From Kribbella solani (lineage in GTDB: Bacteria; Actinomycetota; Actinomycetes; Propionibacteriales; Kribbellaceae), in contig NZ_JACHNF010000001.1 of the NCBI RefSeq assembly GCF_014205295.1, positions 4,216,001-4,280,000 of the forward strand: 64,000 nucleotides of DNA. The letters are read 5' to 3'. Below are positions 31,740 through 40,826 of this stretch, one piece after another. The stretch's first letter is position 1. Each line of letters starts with the position of its first letter. A model generated the notes under the pieces. The model saw nothing but the letters and a program-made list of their open reading frames with translations. It had not been told where the DNA came from and searched no databases. The translations under genes and the position numbers were made by a program.

Positions 31740-32372
31740 ATGAGCCCCACGGAGCCAGTACGCAAGGGAGCAGTACGCAAGGGAGATGCGGTCAAGAGCC
31801 GGATGGCCGTCTCGATGCTCGAGCTGATCCAACGGCAGGGGTACGCGGGCACCGGGCTGAACGCCGTCCTGGAACACGCGGGCGCGCCGAAAGGCTCGCT
31901 GTACTTCCACTTCCCCGGCGGTAAGGAACAGCTCGGCGTACAGGCCATCGCCCTCGCCGCCGACCAGTTCACCGCCCTGATCCGCGAATGCCTGACCACC
32001 GACCCGGCCACGGAGCTCGGCGAAGCGATCGAGTCGGCGATCGACGCGCTGGCCGAGCTGATGGCCGCCAGCGACTACACGTTGGGCTGCCCGGTTTCGG
32101 TGGTGACGCTGGAGATGGGCAACGCGAGCGAGGCCCTGCGCACGGCCTGCACCGACGCGTACGACTCGTGGGCCGCGCTGGTCGAGGAGTTCCTGGTCGC
32201 GCGGAAGGTTGCACCGGCCGAGGCGAAGCTGCTCGGCTCGGCGGCGGTGAGCCTGATCGAGGGCGCGCTGATCATTTCGCGGGCCCGGCGATCACCGCGG
32301 CCGTTGCGTGATGCGGGCGCGAGTTTGCGTTCGCTGGCCGGGGCGGCCGCGACGCCGAAGGAGTCACGATGA
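31740..32372 (+). CDS. TetR-family regulator (LmrA/YxaF-like)
   Basis: 210 aa. HTH with RMAVSMLELIQRQGYAGTGL, EHAGAPKGSLYFHFPGGKEQL (the G-S-L-Y-F-H-F motif is classic TetR). The C-terminal domain (DYTLGCPVSVVTLEMGNAS, SWAALVEEFLVA) fits the TetR_C_11/LmrA-type group. Its TGA overlaps the next ATG in ATGA (32369), so it heads an operon with the SDR-hydrolase fusion. The TAGAC palindrome just upstream is its likely operator. Confidence 0.87.
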   Translation: MSPTEPVRKGAVRKGDAVKSRMAVSMLELIQRQGYAGTGLNAVLEHAGAPKGSLYFHFPGGKEQLGVQAIALAADQFTALIRECLTTDPATELGEAIESAIDALAELMAASDYTLGCPVSVVTLEMGNASEALRTACTDAYDSWAALVEEFLVARKVAPAEAKLLGSAAVSLIEGALIISRARRSPRPLRDAGASLRSLAGAAATPKESR

Positions 32373-34198
32373 CCACCGGGCCAGTGTCAGCAGCCGAAGC
32401 GGCAGTCGCGGAGCGATCCTCGCGGCGTACGGCACTGGTCTTCGGATCGACCGGCTTCATCGGGCGCTGGTTGGTGGTCGAGCTGGTGGCGCAAGGTGTG
32501 CCGGTGATCGCAGCGGTACGTACCCAGGCGTCCGGCGAGACCCTCCGGCGCTGGCTCGGCGCACACGGCGTCGACACTGGTGTCGAGTTCATCGAAGCCG
32601 ATTTCCAGGCGGCCGATCTCGGGGTGGACGACGCTGCGCTGGCCGGTACGACCGAGATCCACAATCTGGCCGGCGCCTTTCGGTTCGGGATGCCGGAGCA
32701 GGAGGCGTACGACGGCAACGTGGTGACCGGCCGGCGGATCGTCGAACTCGCTGCCCGGCTACCGCGGCGGCCGCGCGTCGTACACGTCTCGGGGTATCGC
32801 GTCGGCAGTCACGGCGACACGGTGCTGACCGGCGAGGCGCGGGCGGCGGCGTACCGGCGGCTGGGCGCGTACGAGGCATCGAAGATCGAGGCCGACGGTG
32901 TCGTCAAGCAGACCGCGACCGAGCTCGGCGTCCCGTACACGATCGTCAATCCGTCGACGGTGAGCGGCCATTCAGGCACTGGTGAATCCGAGCAGCAGAT
33001 CGGGCTGGCGGCGACCGTACGCGACCTGTGGCAGGGCCGTTTGGCCGCGCTGCCGGGGAACGCGGAAACGTTCGTGCCGGTGGTCACGATCGACTATCTG
33101 GCCAAGTTCATGGCGCTCGTGCCGACCCTCGACGAAACCCGCGGCAAGTCGTACTGGGTACTGGACGACGACACACCGGGACTGCGGGAAATGCTGACGC
33201 TGATCGGAAGGCACTACCGCGTACGCGAGCCGAGGTTGTCGCTGCCGGTCGGGGTCATCCGGAAGCTTCCGCGAGGGCTGACAAAGGCCGACCCGGAGAC
33301 GTTGAGCTTCCTGGACAGCGCCCGGTATCCGACCGCCGAAGCCCAGGAGCTCGCGGTTCGGCACGGGCTCGTACAGCCGGAAACAGTTCCGGCGCTGCTG
33401 CGCTGGGCCGACTATTTGGCCGCGCACCGATTCGGTGCGGTCCGCCCAGGTGATCCCGTACGCCGCTTCATCGACGTCGCCGGTACGCGTACGTTCAGTC
33501 TCGGCAATCCGGACGCCGACACCGTCGTACTGCCTCCGCTGCCGCTCAACGCGGACAGCTGGGCCGAGATCGCGAACGCGTTTCCGGACGACTTGCAGGT
33601 GGTCGACCTGCCCGGTCTCGGTCTGAGTTCGGGCGATGTCTCCAACTGGACCCGCTGGCTTGAGGACTTGCTGGCACATCGTCCGAGCGTCCATCTCATC
33701 GGTCATTCGATCGGCGCCGCGTACGCGCTCGAGTACGCCGCCAATCACCCGGACAAGCTCAGCCGACTCACCTTGGTAGCACCGGCGTTCTTGCAGCCAC
33801 GCGCCGGAGCACTCGCGCGTTCCCGCCTCGTGGCGACCCTCTGGCTCCGCCGCACCAGCCCCGAATCCCTTGCAGCACGCCTGTTGGGCGACAAGGACCT
33901 GGCTCCCAAACTCACGTCATCCGTCCAGGACCTGCGCCGCCCCACGACCGCGCGCCGAATCGCCAACCTCCTCCACCACGGCGCCAACCCAACCCGCCGC
34001 GCCGCACTGGCCCAAACCCTCGCCACCTATCCCGGCCGAGTCCACCTAATCACCGGCGAACAAGACCCCCTAACCCCCGCAGCCACCGCCGCCTTCCAAA
34101 ACACCCTCACCACCATCCCGAACGCCGGCCACTACCCCCAACTCACCCACCCCACCGAGCTCCTCCGCCACCTGACCTCAGCAACCGCAGCGCTCTGA
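32369..34198 (+). CDS. SDR (NAD-binding) - alpha/beta hydrolase fusion
   Basis: 609 aa. N-terminal SDR: GSTGFIG at 26-32, YEASK at 168-172 and TIVNPSTVSGHSG following, resembling extended SDR (thioester-reductase/epimerase NAD-binding_4 type). From about 365 a second domain starts (PVRRFIDVAGTRTFSLGN) with the hydrolase nucleophile elbow LIGHSIGAAYALE (Ser447 in GHSIG), an Asp in ITGEQDPLTP and a C-terminal His in NAGHYPQLTHP. So one polypeptide couples an oxidoreductase to a hydrolase or lyase. Controlled by the adjacent TetR. A substrate such as a lipid or xenobiotic is a guess. Confidence 0.82.
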   Translation: MTTGPVSAAEAAVAERSSRRTALVFGSTGFIGRWLVVELVAQGVPVIAAVRTQASGETLRRWLGAHGVDTGVEFIEADFQAADLGVDDAALAGTTEIHNLAGAFRFGMPEQEAYDGNVVTGRRIVELAARLPRRPRVVHVSGYRVGSHGDTVLTGEARAAAYRRLGAYEASKIEADGVVKQTATELGVPYTIVNPSTVSGHSGTGESEQQIGLAATVRDLWQGRLAALPGNAETFVPVVTIDYLAKFMALVPTLDETRGKSYWVLDDDTPGLREMLTLIGRHYRVREPRLSLPVGVIRKLPRGLTKADPETLSFLDSARYPTAEAQELAVRHGLVQPETVPALLRWADYLAAHRFGAVRPGDPVRRFIDVAGTRTFSLGNPDADTVVLPPLPLNADSWAEIANAFPDDLQVVDLPGLGLSSGDVSNWTRWLEDLLAHRPSVHLIGHSIGAAYALEYAANHPDKLSRLTLVAPAFLQPRAGALARSRLVATLWLRRTSPESLAARLLGDKDLAPKLTSSVQDLRRPTTARRIANLLHHGANPTRRAALAQTLATYPGRVHLITGEQDPLTPAATAAFQNTLTTIPNAGHYPQLTHPTELLRHLTSATAAL

Positions 34199-34200
34199 CG

Positions 34201-35433
34201 TCAGCTGGTTGTAGCGAAGGTGGTGGGTGGGACGGTGGGGTCGGCCAGCAGGGTGGGGTCGACTGGGTGGTGGCTGCGGATCAGGTCCTCGATTGGTTCG
34301 AGGCCGGATTCCCAGAGGTTTACGTGGAGGCCGGCGACCACCTTGTCATCGGTCAGCCAGAAGGCCTGGAAGGACTCGGCTGAGATGTCGCCTCGGATGA
34401 CGACGCGGTCGTAGCCCTCCGGGCCGATGCGGCCGGTGAACTCCATTTCGGCCTCGTACTGTTCGGTGCTGAAGTACGGCAGCCGGTCGTACCCGACGTG
34501 CCGGCCAAGCATGGACTGGGCGACGACCGGGGCGCAGTGCAGGGCGTTCGACCAGTGTTCGGTCCGCAGATGCCGTTGGTAGAAAGGGCTGTACGAACTC
34601 GCGACCTCGCCGATGGCGTAGATGTCCGGGTCCTCCGTACGCAGCGCCTCGTCGACCAGCACGCCGTCGTCGCACGCCAGGCCGGCGCGTTGGGCCAGCT
34701 CGACGTTGGGTACGGCGCGCGCCGCCACGATCACCGCATCCGCCGCGAACTCACCGCCGTCGTCGGTCAGTACGCTGCTCACCTCGGACGTTCCGCCGAA
34801 GCCGCGTACGGTCCGGCCGAGTTGTAAATCGACGCCGTGGCGAGAGTGCAGGCCCGCGAAGTACGCGCCCATTTCGGTGCCCAGGGCATCGTCCAGCAAG
34901 GTCCGGCGGGAGTCGACGATCGTGACGTCACAGCCGTACTCACGCGCCGCGGCCGCGGTTTCCAGGCCGGTCCAGCCGGCGCCGACGACGACGATCCGGC
35001 CGCCGTCGAGGATGGTCTCCCGCAGCCGATCGGAATCCGCCGCCCAGCGCAGGTCGTGCACGCCGTCCAGGTCCGCCCCGGGCAGGCCGACCCGCCGCGG
35101 CGACGCGCCGGTCGCCAGCAGCAGCTTGGTGTACGCGATCCGCTCACCGGTGGAAAGCTCCACCTCATGCGCGGCGCGGTCGATCGACACCACGCGCTCA
35201 CCGAGCCGCAGCTCGACCTCACGGGCGACGTGCCAGCGCCGCTCGTGGACGAAGACCTTGGTGCGCTCGTCCTTCCCCAGCAAGTACCCGTTCGACAAGG
35301 CCGGCCGCTCGTACGGGCCGGTGGTCTCGTCGCCGATCAGAACGATCCGGCCGGCGAAGCCGTGTTCGCGCAGAGCCTGAGCCGCTCTGGCGCCCGGCAG
35401 ACCCGCACCGGCGATGACGTAAGTGGCTCTCAT
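34201..35433 (-). CDS. FAD-dependent NAD(P)H-ferredoxin reductase-like oxidoreductase
   Basis: 410 aa from ATG 35433 (AAGGTGA upstream). FAD motif YVIAGAGLPGARAAQALR, ERPALSNGYLLG, LLATGASPRRVGLPG, the NAD-binding IVVVGAGWTGLETAAAA, and AIGEVASSYSPFYQRHLRTE, where Glu replaces the usual Asp of the GDVA motif. Same family as the P450 reductase at 11691 but no P450 or ferredoxin adjoins it. The longer frame back to 36081 is antisense to the AraC gene. Role unknown; perhaps electron supply to a distant oxygenase. Confidence 0.85.
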   Translation of the reverse strand: MRATYVIAGAGLPGARAAQALREHGFAGRIVLIGDETTGPYERPALSNGYLLGKDERTKVFVHERRWHVAREVELRLGERVVSIDRAAHEVELSTGERIAYTKLLLATGASPRRVGLPGADLDGVHDLRWAADSDRLRETILDGGRIVVVGAGWTGLETAAAAREYGCDVTIVDSRRTLLDDALGTEMGAYFAGLHSRHGVDLQLGRTVRGFGGTSEVSSVLTDDGGEFAADAVIVAARAVPNVELAQRAGLACDDGVLVDEALRTEDPDIYAIGEVASSYSPFYQRHLRTEHWSNALHCAPVVAQSMLGRHVGYDRLPYFSTEQYEAEMEFTGRIGPEGYDRVVIRGDISAESFQAFWLTDDKVVAGLHVNLWESGLEPIEDLIRSHHPVDPTLLADPTVPPTTFATTS

Positions 35434-35619
35434 TCGCGTGTCACCTTCCAACCGAAGCCGCGGTGTCCTGGGGGGCGAGTGAGCTGGCGGCGTTTTCCGA
35501 GTGTCGCAAGCACCGCCAGGTGACAACCACACGACTGTTGCCCAAAACTGGTACTCAGATAGCGCGCCCCAGCTGTCGGCGGATGACCGAGTACGCGCGG
35601 GCGACGAGAGGATCACGCG

Positions 35620-36477
35620 ATGAAGCCGCGGCACGAACAACCAGGGATCATCCCGTACGGGATCACGTTCAGCTGCTTCATGCTGCGCCAGGAGTCGTTC
35701 GACTTCGCCTGGCAGTTCCACGAGGAGTACGAGCTGGCGTTGATAACGAAAGGCACGGGCACCCGCTATGTGGGTACCACAGTTGCCCCGTACCACCCCG
35801 GCGATCTGTTGCTGCTGGGGCCCGATCTGCCGCACACCTTCACGTCGGCGGCGGACCCGGACCGGCCGGCCGAGGCCGCCGTCATCCAGTTCCACCAGGA
35901 CTTCCTCGGCGCGGGATTCTTCGACCTGCCCCAGTTCTACGAGATCGCCAGATTGCTCGCCGGCGCGTCGCACGGTCTGCTGTTCAGCCCCGCGCCCAGG
36001 GTCGCGCGAGACATCCTGACCGCGCTCCCACAGCTCGACAGCGCGGCCGCGCAGACCGTCCGGCTGCTGGAGGTCCTGCACGTGCTCTCCCGCTGCCGGG
36101 ACGCCCTACCCATCACCGGGCCCGGCTACACCCCGGCCCCCGACGCGTCCGTGCGTGAGCGCATCGACAAGGTCTGCAGCCACTTGGAAGACGTACACAC
36201 CAGGCACGTCGAACTGGCCGAGATCGCGGCCCTGGTACACATGTCGCCGACGTCGTTCAGCCGCTTCTTCAGCCACGCCATGGGCCGCACCCTGACCGAC
36301 TACATCAACCAGCTACGGATCGACACCGCTTGCCGGCTGCTGACGAACAGCAACTCGCCGGTCACCGAAATCGCGGCCCGCAGCGGCTTCGTCAACCTCT
36401 CCAACTTCAACCGGCGCTTCCGCGAACTCGTCGGCACGTCCCCCCGCGAGTACCGCAACGCACACCTCCGTAGCTGA
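35620..36477 (+). CDS. AraC-family regulator with N-terminal cupin
   Basis: 285 aa. An N-terminal cupin-like sensor (HEEYELALITKGTGTRYVGT, YHPGDLLLLGPDLPHTF) precedes two HTHs: LAEIAALVHMSPTSFSRFF and VTEIAARSGFVNLSNFNRRF, with FRELVGTSPREYRNAHLRS at the end. Intact, unlike the AraC remnant at 20398. Divergent from the ferredoxin-reductase-like gene, about 186 bases away, its possible target. Confidence 0.87.
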   Translation: MKPRHEQPGIIPYGITFSCFMLRQESFDFAWQFHEEYELALITKGTGTRYVGTTVAPYHPGDLLLLGPDLPHTFTSAADPDRPAEAAVIQFHQDFLGAGFFDLPQFYEIARLLAGASHGLLFSPAPRVARDILTALPQLDSAAAQTVRLLEVLHVLSRCRDALPITGPGYTPAPDASVRERIDKVCSHLEDVHTRHVELAEIAALVHMSPTSFSRFFSHAMGRTLTDYINQLRIDTACRLLTNSNSPVTEIAARSGFVNLSNFNRRFRELVGTSPREYRNAHLRS

Positions 36478-36501
36478 GCCGACCGACCGGTCGGCCCAGC
36501 T
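36472..36501. terminator. Convergent hairpin between araC and nagZ
   Basis: GCCGACC (36478-36484) pairs with GGTCGGC (36489-36495) around GACC; flanking AGCT copies (36472-36475, 36498-36501) can extend it. It lies at the AraC stop and 14 bases from the convergent nagZ stop. No T-run. Confidence 0.5.
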
Positions 36502-36514
36502 GACAACGTAGGCG

Positions 36515-37981
36515 TCAGGAGCCGGTCAGCAGGTCTGCCGCCGCGTCCAGTAGGTCCGCGCTGATCCCCCGGGTACGGACCGTTGCCGACTGCCCAGGAG
36601 CCGGCCAGCCGGTCTCGACCGTGACGGCGCCGGAGCGCTCCGCAGCGGCGCTCAGCAGATGCTGCTGCCACGGGTGCCGGTGTGGATCGCGGGTCACCAC
36701 CACTACGGACAGCGTCGACGCGCGGAGCTCATGAGCGGCCGCGGTCGCGGTTGCCTCGTCGTCGACCTTGATCAGCGTCACGTCCGCGCCACGCTTCGCC
36801 AACGGCCGCGCCAGCGACCACTCGACCTCGCCGACCGCGAGGTTGTGCGGGCTGTGGCATTCGACCACCAGCAGCTTCTTCCCGAGCCTGAGCTCGGGCG
36901 ACCGCTCGATACTCCGGGCCGCGGCCGACGCGACCAGGTGGTCGGCGGCCGGTTCGGCGTGTGCCCCGTCGAGCGTCGCCAGCGCCGCGGTCCGCGCGGC
37001 CGCGTCGCGCAACCGCTCCACCGACAGCCGCCCGAGCACAACGGCGTTGTACACGGCGGTCGGGATCGCCTTGAGCACGTCCACGTGTTCTTCGAAGCCG
37101 AGCTCGATCGTGTCGGTCCCGGCGATCAGCGCCTCGACCGTCCCCTCGACGATGCCGAGCCCACCGGACAGCGGACGCATCTCCATCGCGTCACTGACGA
37201 TCGTCCCCTCGAACCCGAGCCGCTGCCGCAGCAGCGCCTGGTTCACCACTGGGCTGATCGTCGTGAAGAGCTCCGCATCCAACGCCGGTACGGCGAGATG
37301 ACCGGTCATGATCGCCCGCGCCCCGGCCTCGATGCCGGCCTCGAACGGCGGCAGCTCGTACCGCTCCAGGTGATCGAGATCGGCGGCGATCGTGGGCAGG
37401 TCGTAGTGCGAGTCGAGCGACGTGTCGCCGTGTCCGGGGAAGTGCTTCACGCAGGCCGCGACACCGGCTCGCTGCAAACCACGGACGGCCGCGCGTACGT
37501 GCCGCGCGACGAGCGCACTGTCCGCGCCGAACGAGCGGACACCGATCACCGGGTTGTGCGGGTTCGAGTTCACGTCCGCCACCGGCGCGAGGTTCATGGT
37601 GATCCCGCACCGGACGAGTCGTTCGCCGATGCTCGCGTACACCTGCTCGGTCGTCTCGACGTCGTCGAGGTACCCCAGCGCCGCCTGGCCCGGGCTGTTG
37701 CCGGCCGGCAGCCGCGGCAACCGGGTGACTTCGCCGCCTTCCTCGTCGAGCGCGATCACGATCGGCCGCCCGGCCGCGGTCCGCAGCTGGTCGGTCATCG
37801 CCCGCGTGTACGCGTCGTCGGCGGCCAGGTTGGACTCGAACAGCACGACACCGCCGAGACCGTCGCCCAGCAGGCGCTCGATCCAGTACGGGATGGACGG
37901 CCCTTCCCAGGACGCCAGTACGCACCCGAGCGCCAGCCTGCGGATCTCCGCCTCGTTGACGCGGATCGGTGGAGGTGTCAT
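36515..37981 (-). CDS. nagZ: Beta-N-acetylhexosaminidase, GH3 NagZ family
   Basis: 488 aa. NagZ signatures: GVVLFESNLAADD, ALDEEGGEVTRLPRLPAGN (78-95), the mobile catalytic loop KHFPGHGDTSLDSH (179-192) with the His acid/base, and the nucleophile in TIVSDAMEM (Asp264). No signal peptide is seen, so it is cytoplasmic and would cleave GlcNAc-type residues from imported chito-oligosaccharides or muropeptides. A C-terminal half of about 130 residues lies beyond the TIM barrel. Start ATG 37981 overlaps the Gfo/Idh gene stop in ATGA. It is the last gene of the ABC operon. Confidence 0.88.
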   Translation of the reverse strand: MTPPPIRVNEAEIRRLALGCVLASWEGPSIPYWIERLLGDGLGGVVLFESNLAADDAYTRAMTDQLRTAAGRPIVIALDEEGGEVTRLPRLPAGNSPGQAALGYLDDVETTEQVYASIGERLVRCGITMNLAPVADVNSNPHNPVIGVRSFGADSALVARHVRAAVRGLQRAGVAACVKHFPGHGDTSLDSHYDLPTIAADLDHLERYELPPFEAGIEAGARAIMTGHLAVPALDAELFTTISPVVNQALLRQRLGFEGTIVSDAMEMRPLSGGLGIVEGTVEALIAGTDTIELGFEEHVDVLKAIPTAVYNAVVLGRLSVERLRDAAARTAALATLDGAHAEPAADHLVASAAARSIERSPELRLGKKLLVVECHSPHNLAVGEVEWSLARPLAKRGADVTLIKVDDEATATAAAHELRASTLSVVVVTRDPHRHPWQQHLLSAAAERSGAVTVETGWPAPGQSATVRTRGISADLLDAAADLLTGS

Positions 37982-38967
37982 GGAGTTCCCTTCCCGGAAG
38001 TGGCTGCGGTACGGCGGATCGCGTCGACGAGAGCCAAGGTCCCGGCCGCGTCGCCGGCCAGCTGGTGGCGAGGAGCGGTCGTACCTGCCAGGACCGCGTG
38101 GATATGGTCGAGCTGATCGCTGAACAACGGACGGTTGCTGCCCAGTCGCTCGACGCGTGGTTCCTGTCCGGCGACCAGGATTTCGAGCTTGTCCTCCGGG
38201 TCGGTCGCGTACGGGCCGGAGACGCGTAGTTCGCCGAGCTCACCGACAATACGGGCAGCCGGCGCGTACTCCGTACTGAAACTGGCCTCGAAGAAGAGGC
38301 GTGCGCCGCCGGCGAAATCGACCTCGGCCGACGACGCGAGGTCGAGCCCGGACGAGGTCAGCTGCTGACTGGCCCGGACGACCGAGAAGTCGGAACCGAG
38401 CAGCAACCGGGCGAGCCGCAGCGGGTAGACGCCGACGTCGAGCAACGCGCCGCCGGCCAGGGTGGGGTCGTTGCGGATCGTGCCGGTGTCGTCGTTCGGC
38501 GAGTGATAGACCCCGTGTACCTCGCGGATCGCGCCGATCGTGCCCTGCTCCACGAGCTCCAGGACGCGCCGGGTCTGCGGGTGGTACAGGAACGCGAACG
38601 CCTCCCACGCGTACCCGCCGGTCCGCTCGGCGACCGACGTGACCGTATGCGCCTCGGCCAGGCTGGTCGCGAACGGTTTCTCGCACAGCACCGCCTTGCC
38701 GGCCCGGAGCGCGGCGATCGTCCATTCCGCATGCAGCGTGTTCGGCAGCGGGATGTAGATCGCGTCGATGTCCGGATCGTCCACCGCCTGCTGATAGCCC
38801 GCGGCGTACCGGTCGATGCCGTACTCCGCCGCGAAGTCCTTCGCGCGTTGCCCGTCACGGGCCGCGATCAGGTGTACCCGCCCACCGCCCACTTCCCACA
38901 AGCTCGGAATGAACTCGCCGGACGCGATCTGCGCGGTGCCGAGGATCGCCCACCGCACCACGCTCAT
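37978..38967 (-). CDS. Gfo/Idh/MocA-family oxidoreductase
   Basis: 329 aa from ATG 38967. Rossmann start RWAILGTAQIASGEFIPSLW, then the family landmark VLCEKPFATSLAEAHTV (EKP around residue 95) and GGALLDVGVYPLRLARLLLG. These NAD(P)-dependent enzymes act on sugars or sugar derivatives, often in catabolic operons. ATGA overlaps join it to the ABC ATPase gene before and nagZ after, so all are translated together. The substrate is unknown; an amino-sugar derivative is plausible because of NagZ. Confidence 0.88.
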   Translation of the reverse strand: MSVVRWAILGTAQIASGEFIPSLWEVGGGRVHLIAARDGQRAKDFAAEYGIDRYAAGYQQAVDDPDIDAIYIPLPNTLHAEWTIAALRAGKAVLCEKPFATSLAEAHTVTSVAERTGGYAWEAFAFLYHPQTRRVLELVEQGTIGAIREVHGVYHSPNDDTGTIRNDPTLAGGALLDVGVYPLRLARLLLGSDFSVVRASQQLTSSGLDLASSAEVDFAGGARLFFEASFSTEYAPAARIVGELGELRVSGPYATDPEDKLEILVAGQEPRVERLGSNRPLFSDQLDHIHAVLAGTTAPRHQLAGDAAGTLALVDAIRRTAATSGKGTP

Positions 38968-40826
38968 GACAACCACCCGGTGTCGCCGGTCGGTACGGCG
39001 CCGACGAGACGCTGCGTGTACGCGTGCCGTGGCTGATCGAGAACGGCATTCGTCGTACCCGCCTCGACGATCGTGCCCTGTTCGAGTACGACGATGTCTT
39101 CGGTCATCTGGCGTACGACGGCCAGGTCATGAGTGATGAACAAGAGTTGAGTTCCCCCTTCACTGACTTCACGTAGGACCTGCAGTACCTGTCCTTGAAC
39201 TGATACGTCGAGAGCCGCGACCGGCTCGTCACAGAGCAGAACCTTCGGCGCGACCGCGAGCGCACGGGCGATCGCGACGCGCTGACGCTGACCACCGGAC
39301 AACGCCACCGGCCGGCGGGTGGCGTAGTGCGCGCCCAGTCCGACCCGTTCGAGCAGTTCCTCGGCGCTCGGCGCCGGCCCCGCGGTCGCCGCGCGACGGC
39401 TCAGGGCCTCGCGCAGGATGAACCCGATCGTGTGCGAACGATTCAGCGACGAGTACGGGTCCTGGAAGACACACTGGATCTGCCCGTGGATCTCACGCAA
39501 CTGCTTACGACCCAGACCGCGATAGCTGGTGATGTCGGTGCCGAGCAGCTCGATCATGCCGTCGGTCGGCTCCTCAAGCCCGAGCAGACACCGCGCGAGC
39601 GTCGTCTTGCCGGAGCCCGATTCACCGACGATGCCCAGGCTCCTGCCCTCGCGTAGCGTGAAGTCGATCCCTTTCAGGGCCCAGCTGGACCGGTCACGCT
39701 GATAGCTCTTGCGCAGCCCGCTCACCCGCAGGATCTCGGCACCGGTCAGATCGTCGTCGGCCGGTTCCGCGTCCGCCGCCTTGGTTTCCTTGAGTGCGGT
39801 ACGCAACTCATGCGCGATCTGATCTTGCCGACGGCAAGCACTCGCATGTGTGTCGGTCACCGGAAGCAAAGCCGGTTTGCCGACCTCACAGTCCGGCGTG
39901 GCCCAGGCACATCGGGCCGCGAACGCGCACTGATCGAGGACGGTCTCCACAGCCGGTACCTGACCCGGGATGCCGTCGAGCTGCTTACGCCGCCGATCGG
40001 TCGGCGGTTCGGCACTGAGCAGACCGACCGTGTACGGGTGCGCGGGACTGTCCGTGAACTCGGTCGGACGTGCTTGCTCGACGACACTGCCCGCGTACAT
40101 CACGTACACCCGATCGCTGATCGAGAACGCGACGCGCAGGTCGTGGGTGATCAGCAGCACGCCCATACCCCGCGCTTGCTGGACCGAGCGCAGCAATCGC
40201 AACACTTCGCGCTGCGTAGTGGCGTCCAGCGCGGTCGTCGGCTCGTCGGCGATCAGCAGCGCGGGATCTTTCGCCAGCGCGCACGCCAGCGCGACCCGTT
40301 GCCGCATCCCGCCGGAGAGCTCGAACGGGTACCGGTCGCCGACCGCTGGATCGTCAATGCCGACCTCGGCCAGCCGGCGCGCCACCTCGTCGGCCGCCTG
40401 AGTCCGGCTGAGGCTCCGGCCAGTTGCCGAGCGCAACGTTTCGATCAGGTGCGTACGGGTGCGGGTGAGCGGATTGAGAATGGTGAACGGGTCCTGCAAC
40501 AGCATGGCGACGCCGCCACCACGCAATGAGCGGGCCGACTCCTCGTCCATGCCGACCAGGTCCGAGCCCTGGAAGCGCACCTCACCGGAAACGTGCAGGC
40601 CAGGCGGTACGAGCTTGATGGCCGCGCGCGCCGTCAGCGATTTGCCGGCGCCGGATTCCCCTACCAGCGCGACGGTTTCGCCGCGCAGCAGTTCGAGATC
40701 CAGGCCGGTGACCAAAGGCGGGCCCTTGATCCCGCGGGTGATCCGCAGGTCGTGCATCGACAACAACGGCGTACCGTTCGCCAACTCACCGTCGGCAGGA
40801 GAGTGGAGCACTGCGGGATCAGTCAT
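38964..40826 (-). CDS. Opp/Dpp-type ABC ATPase, two nucleotide-binding domains fused
   Basis: 620 aa from ATG 40826. Two complete ATPase domains: first Walker A GESGAGKS at 56-63 with LSGGMRQRV (170-178) and ADEPTTALD (193-201); second GESGSGKT at 401-408 with LSGGQRQRVAI and CDEPVAALDVSVQ. Between them lies the oligopeptide-type C-terminal segment with four cysteines (300, 306, 313, 331), an Fe-S or Zn site in this group. DppD and DppF are normally two genes; here one. It energises the DppBC permease next to it. Confidence 0.88.
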   Translation of the reverse strand: MTDPAVLHSPADGELANGTPLLSMHDLRITRGIKGPPLVTGLDLELLRGETVALVGESGAGKSLTARAAIKLVPPGLHVSGEVRFQGSDLVGMDEESARSLRGGGVAMLLQDPFTILNPLTRTRTHLIETLRSATGRSLSRTQAADEVARRLAEVGIDDPAVGDRYPFELSGGMRQRVALACALAKDPALLIADEPTTALDATTQREVLRLLRSVQQARGMGVLLITHDLRVAFSISDRVYVMYAGSVVEQARPTEFTDSPAHPYTVGLLSAEPPTDRRRKQLDGIPGQVPAVETVLDQCAFAARCAWATPDCEVGKPALLPVTDTHASACRRQDQIAHELRTALKETKAADAEPADDDLTGAEILRVSGLRKSYQRDRSSWALKGIDFTLREGRSLGIVGESGSGKTTLARCLLGLEEPTDGMIELLGTDITSYRGLGRKQLREIHGQIQCVFQDPYSSLNRSHTIGFILREALSRRAATAGPAPSAEELLERVGLGAHYATRRPVALSGGQRQRVAIARALAVAPKVLLCDEPVAALDVSVQGQVLQVLREVSEGGTQLLFITHDLAVVRQMTEDIVVLEQGTIVEAGTTNAVLDQPRHAYTQRLVGAVPTGDTGWLS

